From Lutibacter sp. A64 (lineage in GTDB: Bacteria; Bacteroidota; Bacteroidia; Flavobacteriales; Flavobacteriaceae), in contig NZ_CP092487.1 in assembly GCF_022429565.1 (NCBI RefSeq), forward strand, positions 643,501 through 707,500: 64,000 nucleotides of DNA, given 5' to 3'. Shown here in pieces: positions 54,727-63,989 of the stretch (position 1 is the stretch's first letter; every line of letters begins with the position of its first letter). Position numbers and translations under genes: made by a program. Below the pieces are notes generated by a model. The model saw only the letters and a list, made by a program, of their open reading frames with translations, did no database searches and was not told the DNA's origin.

Positions 54727-56787
54727 ATGTCTAAAAATAAAATATTTGCTCCAATTGCAGATAAAATAGAGAAGCAATTAATTATTCATAATGATATTAG
54801 GATAGATAATTATTATTGGTTAAATGATAGAGAAAATCCAAAAGTAATAGATTATTTAAACGCTGAAAACCAGTATTACAACTTTAAAACTGCTCATACT
54901 AAACAGTTACAAAAAGATTTATTTGAAGAAATGAAATCTAGAATTAAGGAAGATGATGAGTCCGTTCCTTATAAAAAGAATAATTATTTCTACATTACAC
55001 GTTTTAAAACTGGAAAACAATACCCAATTTATGCTCGAAAAAAAGCAATATTAGAAGCTGAAGAAGAAATAATGTTTGATGTAAATATTTTAGCTGAAGG
55101 TTATAATTATTACAAACTATCTGGTTTATCCATTAGCCCAAATAATAAATATGCTGCTTTTGGCGTAGATACTGTAGGCAGAAGAGAATATACCTTACAG
55201 TTTAAAAACCTAGAAACAGGAGAAATTTTTCCTGAAAAAATTGAAAACACAACAGGAGGTGGAACATGGTCTACAGATAATAAAACGGTTTTTTATACAC
55301 AAAAAAATCCTACTACTTTAAGAAGCGAAAAAATATTTCGCCATATTTTAGGAACCGACCCAGCTTTAGATGTTGAAGTTTTTTATGAAGAAGATGAAAC
55401 ATTTAACACCTATGTTAGTAGATCAAAATCAGATAAATTTATAATAATTGGAAGTTATAGTACAGTATCTACAGAATATAGAATTTTAGAAGCCGATAAT
55501 CCAACGGGTGATTTTAGAATATTTCAAAAGCGTGAACGAGATTTAGAATACAATATAGCACATTATGGTACTAGTTTTTATGTATTAACAAATAAAGATA
55601 ATGCAAGCAACTTTAAGTTGATGAAAACTTCTGTTAATAAAACATTAAAAGAAAATTGGGTAGATGTTGTTCCGCATAGAACCGATGTTTTGTTAGAAGA
55701 TATCTCAATTTTTAAAGAATTTTTAGTTTTAGAAGAACGCAGTAACGGGCTTAATAAAATTAGAATTATACGATGGGATGATTCAGAAGATTTTTATCTT
55801 CCTTTTAATGAAGAAACCTATTCGGCAGGGGTTTATTACAATCCAGAATTTGATACAAATACAATTCGTTACGGATACAACTCTATGACTACACCAAGTT
55901 CTGTAATAGATTTTAATGTAGATACTAAAACGAATGATGTAAAAAAAGAACAAGAAGTTTTAGGAGGTAAATTTAACAAACAAAATTATAAAAGCGAGCG
56001 TTTATGGGCTACAGCTAAAGATGGAACAAAAGTAGCAATATCTTTAGTGTACCGTAAAAACACCAAAATTTCTAAAGATACACCACTTTTATTGTACGGT
56101 TATGGCTCTTACGGACATACAATTGATGCGGGGTTTAGCTCAACGCGATTAAGTTTATTAGACAGGGGCTTTGTTTTTGCAATAGCACATGTTAGAGGTA
56201 GCGAATACTTAGGCCGTAATTGGTACGAAAATGGTAAATTATTAAATAAATTAAATACTTTTCACGATTTTATAGATTGTGCAAAATTTTTAATTGAAAA
56301 AAATTACACTTCATCTAAGCATTTATATGCAAGTGGAGGATCTGCAGGAGGCTTATTAATAGGGGCTGTAATAAATATAAAACCAGAGTTGTTTAAAGGT
56401 GTAGTTGCTTCAGTACCTTTTGTAGATGTGTTAACAACTATGTTAGACGATACTATTCCGTTAACAACTGGAGAATATGATGAATGGGGAAATCCAAATG
56501 AAAAGAAATTTTACGATTATATGAAGTTATATTCACCTTATGATAACGTTAAAAGTCAAAATTATCCAAATATTTTGGTTACTACAGGGCTACATGACTC
56601 TCAAGTACAATATTTTGAACCTGCAAAATGGGTGGCAAAACTTAGAGAATTAAAAACAGGTAGTAATATTTTAATTTTACATACCGATATGGAATCCGGG
56701 CACGGAGGGGCTTCTGGAAGGTTTGACGCTTTAAAAGAGATTGCAAGAGACTACAGTTTTATTATTGATCTTGAAGATACAGAATAA
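54727..56787 (+). CDS. ptrB: S9 family peptidase, oligopeptidase B-like
   Basis: A 686-residue prolyl-oligopeptidase-family enzyme without a signal peptide, so cytosolic. The N-terminal beta-propeller spans about 80-400 (YYWLNDRENPKVIDYLNAEN at the start). The hydrolase domain has the nucleophile Ser in YASGGSAGGLLIGAV (about residue 541), Asp in TTGLHDSQVQYFEPAKW and His in MESGHGGASGRFD. The family cleaves after basic residues in short peptides. Length matches the family. Confidence 0.94.
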   Translation: MSKNKIFAPIADKIEKQLIIHNDIRIDNYYWLNDRENPKVIDYLNAENQYYNFKTAHTKQLQKDLFEEMKSRIKEDDESVPYKKNNYFYITRFKTGKQYPIYARKKAILEAEEEIMFDVNILAEGYNYYKLSGLSISPNNKYAAFGVDTVGRREYTLQFKNLETGEIFPEKIENTTGGGTWSTDNKTVFYTQKNPTTLRSEKIFRHILGTDPALDVEVFYEEDETFNTYVSRSKSDKFIIIGSYSTVSTEYRILEADNPTGDFRIFQKRERDLEYNIAHYGTSFYVLTNKDNASNFKLMKTSVNKTLKENWVDVVPHRTDVLLEDISIFKEFLVLEERSNGLNKIRIIRWDDSEDFYLPFNEETYSAGVYYNPEFDTNTIRYGYNSMTTPSSVIDFNVDTKTNDVKKEQEVLGGKFNKQNYKSERLWATAKDGTKVAISLVYRKNTKISKDTPLLLYGYGSYGHTIDAGFSSTRLSLLDRGFVFAIAHVRGSEYLGRNWYENGKLLNKLNTFHDFIDCAKFLIEKNYTSSKHLYASGGSAGGLLIGAVINIKPELFKGVVASVPFVDVLTTMLDDTIPLTTGEYDEWGNPNEKKFYDYMKLYSPYDNVKSQNYPNILVTTGLHDSQVQYFEPAKWVAKLRELKTGSNILILHTDMESGHGGASGRFDALKEIARDYSFIIDLEDTE

Positions 56788-56801
56788 TAAAAAAAAAATA
56801 T

Positions 56802-56809
56802 TAAATTTG
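56802..56809 (+). promoter_or_regulatory. Putative -7 element for the cysteine-synthase-like gene
   Basis: The sequence taaatttg fits TAnnTTTG, 66 bases before the start codon at 56876. No good -33 TTG is seen. Confidence 0.45.
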
Positions 56810-56875
56810 CATATTGTAGATAATTAATCAAAACATTAAATATTAAGTTTTGATATTTTAATTAAACTATTAAAG

Positions 56876-57913
56876 ATGACACAAAATAAAGGTATAATTA
56901 ACAATATTTTAGAGCTTATAGGCGATACTCCCTTAATTAGACTTAATACAATAACAAAAGATCTTCCCGGTAATTATTACGCAAAATACGAAGGATTTAA
57001 TCCAGGGCACTCAATGAAAGATAGGATTGCTCTACATATAATAGAAGAAGCTGAAAAGCAAGGATTATTAAAAGAAGGTAGTACAGTAATAGAAACTACC
57101 TCGGGTAATACTGGTTTTAGTATGGCTATGGTAAGCATTATTAAAGGTTATAAATGTATTTTGGCAGTTTCATCAAAAGCAGCACCTGGTAAAATTAATA
57201 TGCTAAAAGCAATGGGAGCAAAAGTTTATGTTTGCCCTGCACATGTAAAAGCAGATGATCCAAGATCTTATTATGAAGTAGCTAAAAGATTACATGCAGA
57301 AACAGCAAATTCAGTATATATCAATCAATATTTTAATTATTTAAACACAGAAGCTCACTATAACTCTACAGGTCCAGAAATTTGGCAACAAACAAACGGT
57401 GAAATAACTCATTTAGTGGCAGCAAGTGGTACTGGAGGAACAATTTCTGGTACTTCAAAATATTTAAAAGAACAAAATCCGGCAATTAAAACTCTTGGAG
57501 TAGATGCTTTTGGTTCAATTTTAAAGAAATTTCATGAAACAAGAGAGTTTGATAAAAACGAAATTTATCCTTATAGAATAGAAGGTTTAGGAAAAAATTT
57601 AATTCCAACAGCAACAGATTTTGATGTTATTGATGTTTTTGAAAAAGTAACTGATGAAGCAGCTGCACATAGAGCTAGAGAATTAGCTATAACCGAAGGT
57701 TTATTTACAGGATATACAAGTGGAGCCATAGTTCAAGCTACTAAACAATATGCTGAAAAAGGGATGTTTGATGAGAATTCTAAAGTAGTTTTAATATTAC
57801 CAGATCACGGATCTCGTTATATGGAAAAGATATATAGTGATAACTGGATGGTAGAGCAAGGCTTTTTTGATTCTCAAAAACATGCACACCAAGAAGTAGA
57901 ATATATTAAGTAA
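56876..57913 (+). CDS. PLP-dependent cysteine/cysteate synthase-like enzyme
   Basis: A 345-residue fold-type II PLP enzyme. [20 protein letters not shown] has the Schiff-base Lys near residue 49, [20 protein letters not shown] is the substrate loop, and [19 protein letters not shown] the phosphate-binding loop. It belongs to the cystathionine-beta-synthase/cysteine synthase group but lacks the heme and CBS domains. The next gene encodes an acyltransferase of the serine-palmitoyltransferase type, so it may make cysteate (from phosphoserine and sulfite) for sulfonolipids. The alternative is an ordinary O-acetylserine- or cystathionine-type enzyme. Confidence 0.85.
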   Translation: MTQNKGIINNILELIGDTPLIRLNTITKDLPGNYYAKYEGFNPGHSMKDRIALHIIEEAEKQGLLKEGSTVIETTSGNTGFSMAMVSIIKGYKCILAVSSKAAPGKINMLKAMGAKVYVCPAHVKADDPRSYYEVAKRLHAETANSVYINQYFNYLNTEAHYNSTGPEIWQQTNGEITHLVAASGTGGTISGTSKYLKEQNPAIKTLGVDAFGSILKKFHETREFDKNEIYPYRIEGLGKNLIPTATDFDVIDVFEKVTDEAAAHRARELAITEGLFTGYTSGAIVQATKQYAEKGMFDENSKVVLILPDHGSRYMEKIYSDNWMVEQGFFDSQKHAHQEVEYIK

Positions 57914-57929
57914 AAAAATCTATAAACTA

Positions 57930-57969
57930 AAAAAGAGGCTGAAAAATTTACTTTTAAGCCTCTTTTTTT
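57930..57969 (+). terminator. Terminator between the two PLP-enzyme genes
   Basis: Stem aaagaggct/agcctctt with a long loop and a run of T, 17 bases after the synthase stop. It suggests the downstream gene also has its own promoter. Confidence 0.9.
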
Positions 57970-58063
57970 GTAATATTAACATTTGAATAGCTTAAAAAAA
58001 ATACCGTAATTTGTACCCAATAAAATGTAAATTTAATGTTACATTTTTTCCAAAATAATATAT

Positions 58064-59308
58064 ATGAAAGATTTATTTGAAAGAATAGTTAAAGATAAAG
58101 GTCCATTAGGAAAATGGGCAAAACAAGCAGAAGGCTATTATGTATTCCCTAAATTAGAAGGAGAAATTTCTAATAGGATGAAATTTAACGGAAAAGAAGT
58201 AATCACTTGGAGTATTAATGATTATTTAGGCTTATCAAATCATCCAGATGTTAGAAAAGCAGATGCAGATGCAGCAGCAGAATATGGAATGGCATACCCA
58301 ATGGGTGCAAGAATGATGTCTGGACATACAAAATACCACGAACAACTAGAAAGAGAATGTGCCGAATTTGTTGAGAAAGAGGCTGCTTATTTAGTGAATT
58401 TTGGTTATCAAGGAATGTTGTCAGCTATTGATGCACTTGTAACTAAACATGATGTTATTGTGTATGATGTAGATGCACACGCTTGTATAATTGATGGTGT
58501 AAGATTACATCACGGTAAACGTTATACTTATAAACATAATGATATTGAAAGTTTAGAAAAAAACTTACAAAGAGCTACTAAAATTGCTGAAGAAAACAAT
58601 GGTGGAATTTTAGTAATTTCTGAAGGTGTTTTTGGAATGAGAGGGGAGCAGGGTAAATTAAAAGAAATTGTAGAACTTAAAGAAAAATACAATTTTAGAT
58701 TACTTGTAGATGATGCTCACGGATTTGGAACATTAGGTAAAGATGGTAAAGGTACTGGTGTAGAACAAGGAGTACAAGACGATATTGATGTTTATTTTGC
58801 AACTTTTGCAAAATCTATGGCTGGTATTGGAGCATTTTTTGCTGCGGATAAAGATATTATTCAATATTTACAATACAATATGCGTTCTCAAATGTTTGCA
58901 AAATCGTTGCCAATGCCAATGGTAAAAGGTGCTTTAAAACGTTTGGATATGTTACGTACAATGCCTGAGTTAAAACAAAAACTTTGGCAAAATGTAAATG
59001 CTCTTCAAAATGGATTAAAAGAAAACGGATTTAATATTGGAAGAACAAATACTTGTGTAACTCCTGTATTTTTAGAAGGTGATATTCCAGAAGCAATGGC
59101 TATGGTAAATGATTTAAGAGAAAATTATGGAATATTTTGTTCAATTGTAGTGTATCCTGTAATACCAAAAGGATTAATTATTCTTAGATTAATACCAACA
59201 GCGACACATACTCAAGAAGATGTTGATATCACTATTAAATCATTCTCAGCTATACGTGAAAAACTTGAAAAAGGAATTTACAAACGTATTGCAGCTTCAA
59301 TGGTATAA
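58064..59308 (+). CDS. Alpha-oxoamine synthase family acyltransferase (cysteate acyltransferase-like)
   Basis: A 414-residue PLP fold-type I enzyme related to serine palmitoyltransferase and 2-amino-3-ketobutyrate CoA ligase. ITWSINDYLGLSNHPDVRKA is the family start, LLVDDAHGFGTLGKDGKG holds the PLP ring-binding Asp and His, and YFATFAKSMAGIGAFFAADK the Schiff-base Lys. The AKSMAGIGAFF form differs from the SKSFGSIGGF of typical serine palmitoyltransferases. With the preceding cysteate-synthase-like gene this points to capnine/sulfonolipid synthesis, as known in flavobacteria. Family secure; the specific substrate is inferred. Confidence 0.85.
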   Translation: MKDLFERIVKDKGPLGKWAKQAEGYYVFPKLEGEISNRMKFNGKEVITWSINDYLGLSNHPDVRKADADAAAEYGMAYPMGARMMSGHTKYHEQLERECAEFVEKEAAYLVNFGYQGMLSAIDALVTKHDVIVYDVDAHACIIDGVRLHHGKRYTYKHNDIESLEKNLQRATKIAEENNGGILVISEGVFGMRGEQGKLKEIVELKEKYNFRLLVDDAHGFGTLGKDGKGTGVEQGVQDDIDVYFATFAKSMAGIGAFFAADKDIIQYLQYNMRSQMFAKSLPMPMVKGALKRLDMLRTMPELKQKLWQNVNALQNGLKENGFNIGRTNTCVTPVFLEGDIPEAMAMVNDLRENYGIFCSIVVYPVIPKGLIILRLIPTATHTQEDVDITIKSFSAIREKLEKGIYKRIAASMV

Positions 59309-59332
59309 TAATTAAAGCTAAATAAAATTTTT

Positions 59333-59369
59333 AAAAAGTCTCAAAATTATAATTTTGAGACTTTTTTTA
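59333..59369 (+). terminator. Terminator after the acyltransferase gene
   Basis: Long stem aaagtctcaaaatta/taattttgagacttt with almost no loop, followed by a T-run. Confidence 0.92.
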
Positions 59370-59392
59370 TAAAAAATATTTACTAGTTTTAG

Positions 59393-59601
59393 AACTTAGC
59401 TACTCGTTGTGCTTTATGATGAAATTACGTAAATTTGAGTCAGTTTTAAGCTTTTTTGGTTTCAAATTAGTATCAAGAATCGTAATTTTAACAGTAAATA
59501 AAAGTTCTCGATACAATTTTTCTCCATTTCATTTTGAAAAACCACTAGAACAGACGTCTATTATATTTATAAATTTAAAATGCACAACGATTAACTAAGC
59601 T
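59393..59601. repeat. Possible MITE-like element with 20-bp inverted ends
   Basis: The left end aacttagctactcgttgtgc (59393-59412) and right end gcacaacgattaactaagct (59582-59601) are reverse complements with three mismatches. Between them, ttctcgatacaatttttctc and cattttgaaaaaccactag (about 59505-59555) resemble a flavobacterial intergenic repeat word. No gene is carried. Confidence 0.6.
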
Positions 59602-59650
59602 ATTTTATTTTAGTCTTGAGTTTAAGGAATTCATATAAATTTATAAGTGA

Positions 59651-60319
59651 CTAATGTTTTAAATAGTAATTTGTTCTAATTAATTCAGTTAAATTTAAAA
59701 TATTATTCTTTTTGAATTTAGAAGTGAGTTTTAAAAACACCAAAGCTGTTAAAAGTGCATCTCCAGAAGCAGTATGTCTATCATGCATTGTTATATTGTA
59801 AATATTACAAAGTTCGTCTAAGCTAAAGAGTTTTTTAAATCTATTTTCTGTAGCAATTTTTTTATGAATATAATTAGTGTCTAATTGTTTAGATTGAATA
59901 GGTCCAATATGCAAACGTTTTAAAGCTTGATTTATCATAGTAATATCAAACTTTGTATGATGTGCAATAATAATGGCATCATCTAAATATTCTAAAAACT
60001 GAATTAGCGCTTCTTCTTCGCTTACTTTGCGTTCGGTACCATTTTTTCGGATGCCGTGAATTTTAATAGTTTCTTTATTAAAAATTGTTTGTTTTATATA
60101 AACTTCAAAAGAATCATTCACCTGAATTTTATTATTTATAATAGCTACAGCACCTATACAAAGTATTCTATCGTTATTATAATCAAATCCTGTAGTCTCA
60201 GTATCTAAAGCCACAAATCTTATAGATTCATAATTCGTGTATTTTTTAGAGTTTAATACTTTATCTATATGGTCTTTCCAGTATTGCGGATATTTTTTTC
60301 TTTTTAAAAAATTAAACAT
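59651..60319 (-). CDS. DnaQ-like 3'-5' exonuclease
   Basis: A 222-residue DEDDh exonuclease. FVALDTETTGFDYNNDRILC is Exo I, IIIAHHTKFDITMINQALKR Exo II, and MHDRHTASGDALLTALVFLK Exo III with the His. An N-terminal extension of about 30 residues precedes the domain. It sits 12 bases after a DUF294/CBS protein gene; in several bacterial groups the two are neighbours or fused, which suggests they work together. The exact nucleic acid target is unknown. Confidence 0.92.
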   Translation of the reverse strand: MFNFLKRKKYPQYWKDHIDKVLNSKKYTNYESIRFVALDTETTGFDYNNDRILCIGAVAIINNKIQVNDSFEVYIKQTIFNKETIKIHGIRKNGTERKVSEEEALIQFLEYLDDAIIIAHHTKFDITMINQALKRLHIGPIQSKQLDTNYIHKKIATENRFKKLFSLDELCNIYNITMHDRHTASGDALLTALVFLKLTSKFKKNNILNLTELIRTNYYLKH

Positions 60320-60331
60320 ATTTTGTTGTAT

Positions 60332-62239
60332 TTAAAGTATTTTAAAACGAAGTTTTAACGAATCTTGAATGTTTTTAATAGGTTTAAAGCAGCTTTTTAA
60401 TTTTAATCTATCCGCTTTACTTAAGTTATTAATATCTACATACCTTCCAGTATCATTATTTGCTAAACCTTGAGAAGTTCTAAATTGTAATAATATTTTA
60501 AAAGCGTTTGCACAAGATTCAAATAAATCTGCATTTTGAGGTTCTACCTCCATAAGTTTTTCAAATCTTGCAATGGTATTATTTACTTGAAGACCGTGGT
60601 AGAGTGAAAATATTCTAGCAGCATCAGTTAGTGGTCTAATAGCTCTAGATTTTATATCAAAATTATCTTTATTTTCTCCATCTAGTTCAACTAAAAATTG
60701 TTTAAAAAATCCTAAAGGGGCAGGATTGTCTAAGGTAGCTTTACTTAAAAAACCTAAAAACAATTGATTTTTTTTAATATGTTTTAATACACTTTTAGCC
60801 ATATTGTTATAGAGTTTTGCATCTCCATATACTAGTTCAAAGTCGTAAAAAATAATGCTCAGTAAAATTTTTTCTGGAATTGGATCTTTTATCCATTCTT
60901 TAAATTGTTGCTTCCATTCTTTAATAGACAAACACCATTTTGGATTACTTGCCATAATATTAGCTGGGCAGTAATCGAAACCTACACTGTTTAATTTCTC
61001 TGTTACTTTGGTAGCGAGTTCTAAAAAGTACGATTTTACAGTTTCATATTCCGAAGGTTCAACATTTTCAAATACCAAGGCATTATCTTGGTCAGTCATT
61101 AACAATTGTTCTTTTCTACCTTGACTTCCAACAGCAAACCAGGTATATGAAACAGGTGGTTGTTTGCCAATTTCTTTAATAGATAATTGTATTGCTCTTT
61201 TTGTAATAGCCGTATTAATTTCTGAAATAACTTTAGTAATAAAATAAATAGGTATTTCTTGTTTAATATAACCTTTGGTTAAATCGGATGTTTTAGATCT
61301 AATATATTTTAAAGTTTCCGCATCTTTAGCTTTTTTTATTTCTTTAATTAAAAATAGCGGGTTGTTGCCTTGTATTAAATTTAAATCTTGCTCAGATAAA
61401 ATACCTACTAGTTCCGAAGAGTCTGTTCCATCTTTTGTGATACATAAATGAGAAACTTTATGTTTAAGCAATGCTATTTGTGCTTCTGCAACCGATATGT
61501 TTTCGGGAAAAGTTATTACTGGCTGTGTCATTACCATTTCGGCAGTGTCCGTAATTTTAAAACGTCCAGTTCCTATTTTTGTACGTATGTCTTTATCTGT
61601 AATAATTCCAATAGGTTTTTTATCTTCAGTTATAACAATTGAGTTTATAACGTTATTTGTCATTATTAAAGCAGCTTCTTTTACTGTAGTTGTTGTTGAA
61701 CAAGTTAAAGGATTAAGCGTATATTTAATAGATTGTGTTTCAATAAAGCTATTTTCTACCTTTTTAATAGCTTCAATATTGGCAAATAATTTTCCTTTAT
61801 GTTTTTCAGAAAAAGGATCTCTTGTGTTGGTGGCAAAACTTGCAATTAAAAACTGACTTACTTTTGGGTAACTTAAAATAATATCATTAAAAAGTTTAAT
61901 AGGTATACCATATAATATGGTTTCTTCGTTTGCAGCTGCACCCATTAAATAATTTTCCTTCATTATAAGAGGTCTTAAACCAAATAAATCACCTTCATCA
62001 CAAATATCTAATACATGTTTTTTATCTTCAGCAAACCTATAAAGTCTAACAGCTCCTTCATAAATAATATAAAAATGCTCGTGCGGACTGTCGTTTTGAC
62101 TTAATATAATCTGATCTTTTTCAAAATATTGAATTTCTACTTTTTTAGCAATTTCTAATAATGTAGGTTTTGAAATTAAATTAAATGGCGGATAACCTTT
62201 TAAAAAATCGAGAATCCTTTCTGCAATGGTGTTTTTCAT
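60332..62239 (-). CDS. cNMP-binding, CBS and DUF294 nucleotidyltransferase-like protein
   Basis: A 635-residue cytosolic regulatory protein. Residues about 20-130 are a cyclic-nucleotide-binding domain (IILSQNDSPHEHFYIIYEGA); about 165-290 two CBS modules (NSIVITEDKKPIGIITDKDI); about 330-470 a nucleotidyltransferase-like domain with AVGSQGRKEQLLMTDQDNAL, keeping the GS and DxD motifs; about 490-630 the DUF294 C-terminal helical domain. It probably senses nucleotides and modifies a partner. The exonuclease gene follows immediately. Confidence 0.92.
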   Translation of the reverse strand: MKNTIAERILDFLKGYPPFNLISKPTLLEIAKKVEIQYFEKDQIILSQNDSPHEHFYIIYEGAVRLYRFAEDKKHVLDICDEGDLFGLRPLIMKENYLMGAAANEETILYGIPIKLFNDIILSYPKVSQFLIASFATNTRDPFSEKHKGKLFANIEAIKKVENSFIETQSIKYTLNPLTCSTTTTVKEAALIMTNNVINSIVITEDKKPIGIITDKDIRTKIGTGRFKITDTAEMVMTQPVITFPENISVAEAQIALLKHKVSHLCITKDGTDSSELVGILSEQDLNLIQGNNPLFLIKEIKKAKDAETLKYIRSKTSDLTKGYIKQEIPIYFITKVISEINTAITKRAIQLSIKEIGKQPPVSYTWFAVGSQGRKEQLLMTDQDNALVFENVEPSEYETVKSYFLELATKVTEKLNSVGFDYCPANIMASNPKWCLSIKEWKQQFKEWIKDPIPEKILLSIIFYDFELVYGDAKLYNNMAKSVLKHIKKNQLFLGFLSKATLDNPAPLGFFKQFLVELDGENKDNFDIKSRAIRPLTDAARIFSLYHGLQVNNTIARFEKLMEVEPQNADLFESCANAFKILLQFRTSQGLANNDTGRYVDINNLSKADRLKLKSCFKPIKNIQDSLKLRFKIL

Positions 62240-62244
62240 AATTG

Positions 62245-62796
62245 TTACTTAAAACTAAGTGTATTTTTTATGGCGTTAAAAACAAAATTATAGTAGTCTT
62301 TTCCGTGAGGAACAAAATTATTGTTTTTGGAGTTTACAGCCTCTATTAAAGATTGAAATGTTATAGATTTTATTTCTGAGACTTCTTCTGTTTGAATTTT
62401 TAAAGAATTTATATCAAAATTTATATTACATATATATATATGATGTAATTCATTATCTATTAAATCTTTTTTATGCTCAATTCTTTTTTTTGAAGTTCCT
62501 ATATAATAAAGGTTATCGGGCTTTACAATTAAACCAATTTCTTCTTCAACTTCTCTTAGGGCAGAAACAATTGGTTTTTCTCCTGCAGAAATATGTCCAG
62601 CAACAGAAACGTCCCATAAATTTGGAAATGTCTCTTTGTTAGAAGCTCTTTTTTGAATAAGTACTTCTTTATTGTTATTAAAAATCCAAATATGAGCACT
62701 TGCATGAAAAAGTCCTTTTTTATGTGCTTCAGATTTTAAACAAGTTGTTCCGTTTGGTTTACCAGTATTATTTAATAAGTCAATATATTCGTCCAT
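62245..62796 (-). CDS. NUDIX hydrolase (IPP-isomerase-like)
   Basis: A 183-residue enzyme. The Nudix box GHISAGEKPIVSALREVEEE continues IGL and fits Gx5Ex7REUxEExGU exactly. ASAHIWIFNNNKEVLIQKRA and the position of the box resemble the isopentenyl-diphosphate isomerase-like NUDIX group, but the catalytic Cys of true isomerases is not evident. It hydrolyses a nucleoside-diphosphate-linked compound of unknown identity. It is followed after 5 bases by the DUF294 gene. Confidence 0.88.
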   Translation of the reverse strand: MDEYIDLLNNTGKPNGTTCLKSEAHKKGLFHASAHIWIFNNNKEVLIQKRASNKETFPNLWDVSVAGHISAGEKPIVSALREVEEEIGLIVKPDNLYYIGTSKKRIEHKKDLIDNELHHIYICNINFDINSLKIQTEEVSEIKSITFQSLIEAVNSKNNNFVPHGKDYYNFVFNAIKNTLSFK

Positions 62797-62804
62797 AATA
62801 AAAA

Positions 62805-62843
62805 AAACTGTCTAAAATTATGACATTTAATTTTAGACAGTTT
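62805..62843 (-). terminator. Terminator of the M42 peptidase gene
   Basis: Stem aaactgtctaaaatta/taattttagacagttt; on the minus strand the T-run ends a few bases from the NUDIX start codon, so the NUDIX promoter must overlap it or transcription must read through. Confidence 0.88.
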
Positions 62844-62853
62844 AAATAATAAA

Positions 62854-63939
62854 TTAGTTAAAATAACTGAATCCTTTTTTAGGATCAATTTTTAATAGTG
62901 ATTCGTAGATTAATCGTATTACATTTTCCACATCATCTTTATGTACCATTTCCACAGTAGTATGCATATAGCGTAATGCTAAACTTATTAAGGCAGAAGG
63001 CACCCCACCATTACTATAAGCAAAAGCATCTGTATCTGTACCTGTTGCTCTAGAAGAAGCTAATCTTTGAAATGGAATTTTTTTAGATTCAGCGGTTTCA
63101 ATTATAAGTTCTCTTAAATTATTTTGTACCGCCGGAGCATAACTAATAACAGGTCCATCACCAGATTTGGTTTCTCCTTCTTTCATTTTATTAATCATTG
63201 GAGTTGTGGTGTCGTGACAAACATCAGTAACAATAGCAACATTTGGTTTTATTGTTTGGGTTATCATTTCGGCACCTCGTAATCCAATCTCTTCTTGAAC
63301 AGAATTTGTAATATACAAGCCAAAATCAAGTTTAATTTCATTTTCTTTTAATAAACGAGCAACTTCAGCAATCATAAATCCGCCCATTCTATTGTCTAAA
63401 GCTCTACAAACAAAGTTATTTTCGTTTAAAATAAAAAATTCATCTGGATATGTGATAACGCAACCAACATGAACACCAAGTTTTTCAACTTCTTCTTTTG
63501 TTTTACAGCCAACATCAATAAAAATATTGTCTAATTTAGGGGTTTCTTCCTTTCCGCCAATACGTGTATGTATTGCTGGCCATCCAAAAACACCTTTTAC
63601 AACACCTTTTTTAGTATGAATATTTACAACTTTAGAAGGCGCAATTTGGTGATCGCTTCCTCCATTTCTAATAACATATATCAATCCTTCAGGTGTAATA
63701 TAGTTAACATACCAAGAAATTTCATCTGCATGTCCTTCTATAACAACCTTAAATTTAGCATCAGGATTTATTACACCAACCGCAGTGCCATAGTTATCTG
63801 TTATAAAGGTATCCACATACGGTTTTAAATAATCCATCCAAATTTTTTGACCTTCACTTTCATATCCAGTAGGAGACGCATTATTTAAATATTTTTCTAA
63901 AAAGTCAATAGATTCTTTTTTTATAATATTATTACTCAT
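62854..63939 (-). CDS. M42 family aminopeptidase
   Basis: A 361-residue metallo-aminopeptidase, soluble, forming large tetrahedral complexes in known members. Zinc ligands are visible in VVIEGHADEISWYVNYI, CRALDNRMGGFMIAEV, NSVQEEIGLRGAEMITQ, IVTDVCHD and RYMHTTVEMVHKDDV. It trims N-terminal residues from cytosolic peptides. The ATG start is preceded by a clear promoter; expression is monocistronic with a strong terminator. Confidence 0.95.
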   Translation of the reverse strand: MSNNIIKKESIDFLEKYLNNASPTGYESEGQKIWMDYLKPYVDTFITDNYGTAVGVINPDAKFKVVIEGHADEISWYVNYITPEGLIYVIRNGGSDHQIAPSKVVNIHTKKGVVKGVFGWPAIHTRIGGKEETPKLDNIFIDVGCKTKEEVEKLGVHVGCVITYPDEFFILNENNFVCRALDNRMGGFMIAEVARLLKENEIKLDFGLYITNSVQEEIGLRGAEMITQTIKPNVAIVTDVCHDTTTPMINKMKEGETKSGDGPVISYAPAVQNNLRELIIETAESKKIPFQRLASSRATGTDTDAFAYSNGGVPSALISLALRYMHTTVEMVHKDDVENVIRLIYESLLKIDPKKGFSYFN

Positions 63940-63961
63940 AATTAATTTTAATTTAAAAAAA

Positions 63962-63989
63962 CGAAGATACTAAATAGTTATTTATACAA
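63962..63989 (-). promoter_or_regulatory. Promoter of the M42 peptidase gene
   Basis: On the minus strand TTG, a 17-base spacer and TATCTTCG fit the flavobacterial -33/-7 pattern (TAnnTTTG with one change), 22 bases before the start codon. Confidence 0.7.

Larger units (their letters stand above)
59309..59650. other. Gene-free stretch with terminator and MITE-like inverted repeat
   Basis: Between the acyltransferase gene and the convergent exonuclease gene. It contains the terminator at 59333-59369 and the inverted-repeat element at 59393-59601. A 63-codon frame in it is not supported by composition or family signals. Confidence 0.75.

Noticed and set aside
59407..59598. 63-residue plus-strand reading frame
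   Set aside because: It runs through the inverted-repeat element and shows no family motif.
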